This document shows, piece after piece, positions 62,997 to 64,000 of a stretch of DNA of 64,000 nucleotides. The notes under the pieces are model-generated. The model did not search any database. It was not told where the DNA came from and was given only the letters and a program-made list of their open reading frames with translations. Position numbers and translations under genes: made by a program. Within the stretch, counting starts at the first letter, position 1, and every line of letters begins with the position of its first letter. Origin of the DNA: Micromonospora sp. WMMD1082 (GTDB taxonomy: Bacteria > Actinomycetota > Actinomycetes > Mycobacteriales > Micromonosporaceae). The DNA is taken from NCBI RefSeq assembly GCF_029626175.1, contig NZ_JARUBM010000002.1:1240001-1304000 (forward strand). Reading direction: 5' to 3'.

Positions 62997-63467
62997 TCAA
63001 TCTCTGGGGATCGCGCCTGTCTCGATGGCGTCGAACTTGCGACGCAGCGCCCGTAGATCACTTTGAGTGACGTCGCTGGATGTGGCGACGGAGACTTGGC
63101 CGTAGATCCGCGGCCAGTGGTCGACGATCCGCTCCTGCAGGTCGCCCGTCGTCTCGATGACCATCAGCCGCTCAAGGACCGACAGCGTGTGCCGAAGATA
63201 GGCCATCCACGTAACCAGGTCGCTCGTCTCCAGTTCGTGCGCCGCCTCGAACTGATCCATCGCGTCGTCGTAGTACGCCGACAGCAGGGTCTCGTCGCTA
63301 CGCGCCGCCTTGGCTAGCAGCACGACGCCGAGCGTGGTGAGACTGTACGAGTCCCTGACCAGGGTGACCGCGCGACGGGCGTACGACTCCGCCCGAGACA
63401 GCAATTCCGGCCGCAGCTCGCCCTCGTGCCGACTCATGATCGCCCGCTGCTCCCAGAAACGGTTCAC
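62997..63467 (-). pseudogene. C-terminal fragment of a helical-repeat protein, cut by an IS
   Basis: Open frame of 156 residues on the minus strand, with TPR-like helices (SYARRAVTLVRDSYSLTTLGVVLLAKAA, YYDDAMDQFEAAHEL). It has no ribosome site before its GTG, and the coding sense appears to run on upstream (FVLQSL then VNRFWEQRA) into the end of the insertion sequence at about 63,465. It is most likely the 3' part of a larger gene, such as a STAND- or defence-type protein with C-terminal repeats, whose 5' part lies past the insertion. The rest of the gene is outside the window. Confidence 0.6.
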
Positions 63468-64000
63468 GAGGGACTGTAAGACGAACGGTGTAACTCCTGA
63501 TCAAGGAGGAGCACCTGATGTCTGATGGATCGATGGCCGCCGTGGATACTGCCGCGGTGGTGAAGAACGGGCCGGGACAACCGGCGGAGGGTCTCGACGG
63601 GGAACTCGTCGCCCAGATCGTGGAGCAGGCCCGTGCGGCGGGTCTGCAGCTGACCGGCGACGGTGGTCTGCTGCAGCAGCTCACGAAGCGAGTCCTGGAA
63701 TCAGCGCTCGAGGGCGAAATCACCGATCACCTGGGCTATGACAAGGGCGACCCGGCGGGCAAGAACGGCGGGAACTCCCGCAACGGTGTGCGGGCCAAGA
63801 CGGTGCTCACCGATGTCGGACCGGTCGAGATTGACGTGCCGCGCGACCGGGAGGGGTCGTTCGCTCCGCAGATCGTCCGCAAGCGGCAGCGTCGGTTGTC
63901 CGGCGTGGACGACATGGTCATCTCGCTGTCCGCCAAGGGCCTGACCACCGGGGAGATCCAGGCCCACCTCGCCGAGGTCTACGGCGCCGACGTGTCACGG
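63465..64000 (+). mobile_element. IS256-family insertion sequence, left end, cut by window
   Basis: An IS end begins at about 63,465 with GGGACTGTAAGACGAACGGT, the sequence type of terminal repeats of actinomycete IS256-like elements. It is followed after 50 bases by the transposase gene. The right end is outside the window, so the repeat pair and target duplication cannot be checked. Confidence 0.8.
63518..64000 (+). CDS. IS256-family transposase, 3' end outside the window
   Basis: The ATG at 63518 follows an AAGGAGGAGCACC site. The 161 codons present are all open. The protein is recognised by the mutator-type N-terminal block LLQQLTKRVLESALEGEITDHLGY, then KNGGNSRNGVRAKTVLTDVG, DVPRDREGSF and VISLSAKGLTTGEIQAHL. 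The DDE catalytic domain would follow beyond the edge. Whether the element is intact cannot be told. Confidence 0.92.
   Translation, partial: MSDGSMAAVDTAAVVKNGPGQPAEGLDGELVAQIVEQARAAGLQLTGDGGLLQQLTKRVLESALEGEITDHLGYDKGDPAGKNGGNSRNGVRAKTVLTDVGPVEIDVPRDREGSFAPQIVRKRQRRLSGVDDMVISLSAKGLTTGEIQAHLAEVYGADVSR

Overview
The window is high-GC DNA from an actinomycete, most likely a Micromonospora-type member of the Micromonosporaceae. The reasons are strong G/C at third codon positions, GTG starts, DUF4383 proteins, a mycothiol-type enzyme and TetR/SARP-style regulators. The genus is an inference. No 16S gene or marker set is present to prove it.

Bases 1-22,980 look like ordinary chromosome. They carry a fatty-acid desaturase, two TetR regulators, an ABC-F ATPase, the rsmA-ispE pair, tatD, metG, rsmI with a divergent protein mannosyltransferase gene, a phosphopantetheinyl transferase, a lipoprotein and a secreted VWA-domain pair. 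A strong two-way terminator at 22,947-22,979 closes this part.

Bases 22,993-39,260, all on the minus strand, are an enediyne biosynthetic locus. From upstream to downstream it holds a mycothiol-type DinB enzyme, an AhpD-like protein, a four-helix membrane protein, a CopC-like protein, UnbL (DUF1702), the iterative polyketide synthase PksE, its hot-dog thioesterase, a flavin reductase, a cytochrome P450, UnbV and UnbU. PksE and the thioesterase make a polyene. UnbL, UnbV and UnbU are the proteins shared by all enediyne loci and act on that product. The flavin reductase plus P450 suggest the 9-membered branch, which is an inference.

A 1.3-kb, relatively AT-rich gap separates this from a second accessory block at 40,602-55,731. 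It contains a MerR regulator and two sister AraC regulators. It also has a second copy of two core-type genes (AhpD-like and DUF1702), placed head to head. A small-subunit/GMC-oxidoreductase pair and an SCP2 lipid-binding protein follow. Next come a FOXRED2-like flavoprotein, an iodotyrosine-deiodinase-like flavoprotein, a glutamate-cysteine ligase-type enzyme, an M20 peptidase, a third AhpD-family protein and a secreted protein. No sugar, aryl-acid, NRPS or apoprotein gene is visible, so the product is either small or partly encoded outside the window.

Bases 55,893-64,000 hold a large STAND/TPR/BTAD regulator, two divergent XRE regulators with a repeated operator-like motif between them, and a displaced 3' end of a tRNA-Ala gene followed by a terminator. 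The right end has a PD-(D/E)XK-like protein, a gene truncated by an insertion, and an IS256-family transposase cut by the window edge. This part looks like the border of an integrated island.

The most notable signals are the duplicated DUF1702/AhpD/AraC set and the deiodinase-like enzyme with its complete substrate-binding triad beside an enediyne locus.
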